DNA of 17,342 nt from an uncultured Bacteroidota bacterium (GTDB lineage Bacteria > Bacteroidota > Bacteroidia > Chitinophagales > Chitinophagaceae). Location of the stretch: positions 1 through 17,342 of the forward strand of contig CAIWKU010000371.1 in assembly GCA_903913355.1 (NCBI GenBank). Reading direction: 5' to 3'. The number at the start of each line of letters is the position of its first letter. The stretch's first letter is position 1. Below, piece by piece: positions 13,702 through 17,342 of the stretch. The notes beneath the pieces are model-generated. The model saw only the letters and a list, made by a program, of their open reading frames with translations, made no database searches and had not been told where the DNA came from. Made by a program: the position numbers and the translations under genes.

Positions 13702-16146
13702 TTAGATAGTGGATGATCCATGCACACCCGTATAATGCAGTACAATTCGATAGAGTTCATCCGGAACAAAGGGTTTCACTACAATATCGGTAATCCCATT
13801 CCCTTTTATTTTATTTTCAATTTCTTTTGGTAAACTGGCGGTTAAGGCAATGATTGGTAAGCGGATTCCTTTTTCACGAATACGGCGGGTGGCTTCATAT
13901 CCATCCATCACCGGCATATGCAGATCCATGAAAATGAGTTTGTGTTTCTCTGTATCCAGCATATCAACCGCTTCCTGACCATTCATGGCCACATCAATGA
14001 TAGCGCCCCATTTTTCCAGAAAGGTTTTGGCAACTAATATATTTATCTCATTATCTTCTACCAATAAAATCGAAATACCGGTAAGGGGTTTTGTTTCTTC
14101 GGCCGGAAGTCTGTTGGTAGAGGTTTCCAGAACCAGGTTATCTGCTTTTACTTTTGAAAAGGTTTGTGTAAAATAAAAAATAGATCCTTTACCGGGTTCA
14201 CTCACCAATTGCAAGGAAGAGCCTTGTAAACTCAGAATTTTTTTACAGATAGCCAACCCCAAACCGGTTCCTCCAAAATTCCGGGAGGTAGAAGTATCTG
14301 CCTGGGTAAACTCTTCAAAAATCATTTTTTGTTTATCTGGTGCAATACCAATGCCACTGTCTTCAATACGCACTGTAATGGTAACCGTATTGTCTGTTTG
14401 GTCCTTTACGATGATATGTAAAACAACACCACCATGCATGGTAAACTTAATGGCGTTATTTACCAGGTTGGTAATTACCTGTCCTGTTCGTGTTGGATCT
14501 CCAAATATATCATCCTGTAAAGCTGGATCAATTTTTAAGGATAAAGTAATGCCTTTGTCTTCTGCCTGGTTTCTTAAACCCGAAACAATATTTCTGGCCA
14601 ATTTGGCCAGATCCATTTCAATCGACTCAAATTGTATTTTACCCGCTTCAATTTTATTGTAATCCAGGATATCATTTACAATGGCCAAAAGATTATTGGC
14701 CGAAAATAATAATAAATCAAGCTGCTCTTTCTGTTCTTCCCTTGGGTTATTGCGAAGAATGATATGCGTCATCCCCAACACAGAGTTCAGGGGTGTCCGG
14801 ATTTCATGCGACATGGTAGAAAGAAAATCGATTTTTGCCTGCAAACCCTGTTCCGCCTGTTTTTTAGCGAGGGTAAGCGTATAGGCAAAACGGTAAGAAA
14901 GAATCAATGACTGGAGAAAAAAGAAACTGATATAACCGGCAAAAAGATAGGCTTTCTGCGGCGCAATCAAACGGAAGTATTGCAAATTGATCAGCAGAAA
15001 TACCAGACAGATAACGCCGGTACTGGCTACTGCATAATTGGCACCAACCCTTTTATTACGCCAGGCTTTTACGTATACATAAAAAGTATACAGGATAAAC
15101 CCAAACATATATAATAAGAAAGGATTGATCAGTTGGGTGAAAACAGAAGGAGGAAACACCATAACAATCAACGCCAGTGCGAAACTGATCCAAACCCCTA
15201 GCCAGACAATTTTTTTGTTAGTGTCTTCCGGATATAATTCCAGCGTATAAAAGCTGAAAAAAATGACACTGATAAATAGGGTTAAATATTCAAAGTGTAT
15301 CGTAATCGTCCAGGGAATATGGGGTAGTAGCGTATGTAAAACATAATAATCTGTTCCAATAATACGATAGCTATACGTAATACAGAATAAAGAAAAATAA
15401 AGCAATACTTTGTCATGTTTTCCAAACAGGTATAAGCCAAAAAAGAATAATCCGCCCATTAACAGGCAACCGGTTAAAATCAGATCCAGGGCAGAACGAT
15501 CATCCCGGTTTTGGAAAAGAATGTCCTTATCTCCCAGCCGCATTTTCTTATAAGGCCCGCCCCGCGAATGCCAGAAATTGGCAATATGTAATACAAGACG
15601 TAATGTATCATTGGTAGTAGTGAGTTCTATTGTTTTTGATTGCCACCTGGGAATGGCTTTTTCTTTTACTGAGTCGGGGTTGCCCATAGCAGAAAACTCT
15701 TCTCCATTAATGAAAAGCCGGTAGCTGGTATACGTATCTGGTAACTCCAAAGCCAGTTTCGGATGGTTATGGGGTAAGATGATCAGGGCTGTATAGGATG
15801 CATAGCCTTCAGAAGGCAATGATTTGCCATTAATGACGGTTCTGCTCCAAAGTCTTGGAAACTCAGTATATACCGGTGGTGTAGAGGAGTCTTTTGGGTT
15901 GATCAGGCTATGCCAATATAAGCCCCATTCCCCATCCAGATCAATGGTGTTTTTGGAAAGATCAACCTGCCGTAGATCAAGAACGCCTCTTTGAAAGGTT
16001 GGAGCAGGGCTTTGATCAAAAGCATTTGCCTGAAAAAAGGAAAACAGGAAAAAGAAAAAAACAGATAGCTGGCAGAAAGGGACACGTAAAAAGTATCGCA
16101 CAAAAGTTTTGAGGTATTCCATTGGATTATAGACTACGGTTTTCAT
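13702..16146 (-). CDS. Hybrid sensor histidine kinase, 7TMR-DISM type
   Basis: An 814-residue membrane hybrid kinase. After a signal segment (LSVFFFFLFSFFQANAF), a periplasmic jelly-roll sensor domain (about 45-210; LDLDGEWGLYWH-like start, LRLVLHIANFWHSRGG end) resembles the galactose-binding-like domain of 7TMR-DISM receptors. Seven membrane helices follow (about 218-405, starting LILTGCLLMGGLFFFGLYLFG). Then come HisKA with His447 (STMSHEIRTPLN), HATPase_c with NLVNNAIKF, EDSGIGI and GGTGLGLAI, and a receiver domain with Asp741 (IFMDLHMPVMDG) and a conserved KPF. No Hpt or DNA-binding output domain is present, so a partner elsewhere is expected. ATG 16146 is chosen over TTG 16158; ATG 16122 is also possible. 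It is divergent from the serine hydrolase gene. The ligand is unknown, though a carbohydrate is plausible. Confidence 0.92.
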   Translation of the reverse strand: MKTVVYNPMEYLKTFVRYFLRVPFCQLSVFFFFLFSFFQANAFDQSPAPTFQRGVLDLRQVDLSKNTIDLDGEWGLYWHSLINPKDSSTPPVYTEFPRLWSRTVINGKSLPSEGYASYTALIILPHNHPKLALELPDTYTSYRLFINGEEFSAMGNPDSVKEKAIPRWQSKTIELTTTNDTLRLVLHIANFWHSRGGPYKKMRLGDKDILFQNRDDRSALDLILTGCLLMGGLFFFGLYLFGKHDKVLLYFSLFCITYSYRIIGTDYYVLHTLLPHIPWTITIHFEYLTLFISVIFFSFYTLELYPEDTNKKIVWLGVWISFALALIVMVFPPSVFTQLINPFLLYMFGFILYTFYVYVKAWRNKRVGANYAVASTGVICLVFLLINLQYFRLIAPQKAYLFAGYISFFFLQSLILSYRFAYTLTLAKKQAEQGLQAKIDFLSTMSHEIRTPLNSVLGMTHIILRNNPREEQKEQLDLLLFSANNLLAIVNDILDYNKIEAGKIQFESIEMDLAKLARNIVSGLRNQAEDKGITLSLKIDPALQDDIFGDPTRTGQVITNLVNNAIKFTMHGGVVLHIIVKDQTDNTVTITVRIEDSGIGIAPDKQKMIFEEFTQADTSTSRNFGGTGLGLAICKKILSLQGSSLQLVSEPGKGSIFYFTQTFSKVKADNLVLETSTNRLPAEETKPLTGISILLVEDNEINILVAKTFLEKWGAIIDVAMNGQEAVDMLDTEKHKLIFMDLHMPVMDGYEATRRIREKGIRLPIIALTASLPKEIENKIKGNGITDIVVKPFVPDELYRIVLHYTGVHGSSTI

Positions 16147-16173
16147 CTGCGTAAGCAATTTACTAAAAACTAC

Positions 16174-16203
16174 TTGTTTACATGCATAAAAAAATTATCT
16201 TAG
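16174..16203 (+). promoter_or_regulatory. Probable promoter of the serine hydrolase gene
   Basis: TTG (16174-16176) and TATCTTAG (16196-16203; one mismatch to TAnnTTTG) are 19 bases apart. Transcription would start near 16208, after the ATG at 16182 and before the ATG at 16218, supporting the downstream start. Confidence 0.45.
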
Positions 16204-16217
16204 AACAAAGCCATTGT

Positions 16218-17081
16218 ATGAAATACGGGTTGGTAATCTTTTGTATTTTTTTATTGGGATCGGTTGCTAATGCCCAAAAAACTGATCAACGCCTTGAGCA
16301 ACGTGTAACCGCTTTATTGGCGGGCTTTCATGGCGATATTGGGGTATATATCCATGACCTGAAAAAGAATAAAACGGTTGCTATTCAGGCAGATACGATT
16401 TTTCCCACAGCCAGTATGGTAAAAATGCCCATCCTGGTTGGGATTATGCAAAAAATAGAGGAAGGTTCATTGGCCTATCACCAATCATTCATGTATAAAG
16501 ACTCCCTATTGTATGAAGGCGAAGATATTTTGGGCTCTTTTCGCAACAATGAGAAAATAGAATTGAGCAAACTGATGATGTTAATGCTTACCATGAGCGA
16601 TAATACCGCTAGTCTCTGGTTACAATCTCTGGCCGGAACCGGCACCCGAATCAATGCGATTATGGATAGTCTGGGTTTTGCATATACAAGGGTGAACAGC
16701 CGAACGCCCGGAAGAGAAGAAAACAGAAAACAATATGGCTGGGGACAAACCACTCCCCGCGAAATGGCAGTCTTGATGGAAAAGATCGTTACCAAACAGG
16801 TGATCAGTAAAACTGCCAGCGAAAAAATGCTACGGTTATTGGGAAGAAATTATTGGGATGAGGAAGCCATTTCGCAGATTCCGTCAGATGTATTTATTGC
16901 CAGCAAAAGCGGCGCGGTAGATGCGAGCCGGAATGAAATATTATTTGTGAATGGAAAAAAATGCAGCTATATTTTTTGCATCTGTACCAAAAACAATCAG
17001 GATACTTCCTGGGAACCGAAAAACGAAGCCTGGGAATTAACCCGGAAATTAAGCAGGCTTTTATGGGAGTATTTTAATTAA
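16218..17081 (+). CDS. Class A beta-lactamase-like serine hydrolase
   Basis: A 287-residue exported protein of the class A beta-lactamase / Beta-lactamase2 (PF13354-like) fold. The signal peptide is MKYGLVIFCIFLLGSVANAQ. Active-site motifs present are SMVK (Ser66, Lys69), SDN (127-129) and KSG (230-232, in place of KTG). The omega-loop ExxLN motif is not seen: the matching stretch reads RVNSRTPGREENR before QTTPREMA. Without the usual deacylating Glu166, efficient beta-lactam hydrolysis is doubtful, and a peptidase-like or penicillin-binding role is an alternative. An in-frame ATG at 16182 would place HKKIILEQSHC before the signal peptide; the promoter position also favours 16218. It is divergent from the hybrid kinase across about 70 bases. 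Confidence 0.85.
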   Translation: MKYGLVIFCIFLLGSVANAQKTDQRLEQRVTALLAGFHGDIGVYIHDLKKNKTVAIQADTIFPTASMVKMPILVGIMQKIEEGSLAYHQSFMYKDSLLYEGEDILGSFRNNEKIELSKLMMLMLTMSDNTASLWLQSLAGTGTRINAIMDSLGFAYTRVNSRTPGREENRKQYGWGQTTPREMAVLMEKIVTKQVISKTASEKMLRLLGRNYWDEEAISQIPSDVFIASKSGAVDASRNEILFVNGKKCSYIFCICTKNNQDTSWEPKNEAWELTRKLSRLLWEYFN

Positions 17082-17342
17082 ACGGGTTGAACTTCTAAAT
17101 TGATATCAGATTGCGCTCTTTGCGAGTACGCTAAGCAACTATTTAAATAACTGAAAAACCAGCAAACTACTTAAGTATGCCAATCCCGTCAAATATCAAG
17201 AGGTCCATCATACCTGGATGCAATAAGAAGAAGAGGGGGGCATTATTGTGTTCAGGGGAGTGGAGTTGCACCAATCCTCCGTTAATTATTGTAAGGCATT
17301 TGATAACGTCAAGGAATACTTGATTTCGACCATCATACAGAA
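17082..17342. other. Right-edge region with no assignable gene
   Basis: Nothing recognisable. A minus-strand frame (17167-17340) stays open to the window edge for 57 residues (...HPGMMDLLIFDGIGILK), and a plus-strand frame near the end also stays open. Both are short enough to be chance. A perfect TATTTAAATA palindrome occurs near 17140. Confidence 0.3.

Noticed and set aside
1..17342. A mobile element, phage or defence system
   Set aside because: No transposase, integrase, terminal repeats, restriction or toxin-antitoxin signature could be read in the frames or intergenic regions.

Overview
This window looks like chromosomal DNA from a member of the Bacteroidota, most likely Chitinophagales/Chitinophagaceae. 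The evidence is moderate AT richness, Lys/Asn-rich proteins, few Shine-Dalgarno sequences, several promoters of the Bacteroidota type (TTTG, then TAnnTTTG), lipoprotein and 'AQ|K'-type signal peptides, and families common in this phylum (YkuD_2 L,D-transpeptidase, 7TMR-DISM hybrid kinase, PnuC with a stand-alone NadR-like kinase). The family-level placement is inference. No phage, transposon, integron or CRISPR array is visible. Most of the window is an ordinary housekeeping and accessory mosaic.

Layout. 1-2800 (+): a cyclophilin-type prolyl isomerase cut by the left edge, a LysE-type exporter, an unrecognised secreted protein, and the peptidoglycan glycosyltransferase MtgA. 2800-7500 (-): a NadR-like ribosylnicotinamide kinase, the nicotinamide riboside transporter PnuC and a polytopic GT39-like glycosyltransferase, which look like one operon (glycosyltransferase, pnuC, nadR in transcription order); then a DinB-like protein with an NTF2-like lipoprotein, and an Nfu-type Fe-S carrier with its own promoter and a strong terminator. 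7500-12450: a secreted protein with two NTF2-like halves (+), a UvrD/PcrA helicase (-), an SRPBCC/AHSA1 protein (+) with a palindrome at its promoter, and an alpha/beta-hydrolase lipoprotein (-). 12450-12820 (+): a compact tRNA-Cys unit with promoter, a tiny ORF containing three consecutive Cys codons, tRNA-Cys(GCA) and a rho-independent terminator. 12900-17081: a YkuD_2 L,D-transpeptidase-like protein (+), an 814-residue hybrid histidine kinase (-), and a divergent class A beta-lactamase-like serine hydrolase (+). The last 260 bases hold nothing assignable.

Functional threads. NAD salvage (PnuC plus NadR-like kinase) is the clearest pathway. Envelope and peptidoglycan functions recur: MtgA, the L,D-transpeptidase, the penicillin-interacting-fold hydrolase, and a membrane kinase with a periplasmic sensor beside it. 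The most interesting signal is the tRNA-Cys unit. A predicted near-leaderless 21-codon ORF reading ...FRCCCSKF ends 39 bases before tRNA-Cys, under a promoter packed with inverted repeats. It resembles an amino-acid-sensing leader peptide, but it precedes the cognate tRNA instead of a biosynthetic operon. This is a hypothesis and needs comparative testing.

Start codons. Several of the longest open frames begin at TTG or GTG. I moved those starts to downstream ATGs where a signal peptide, family alignment or promoter position supports it, and say so in each entry.
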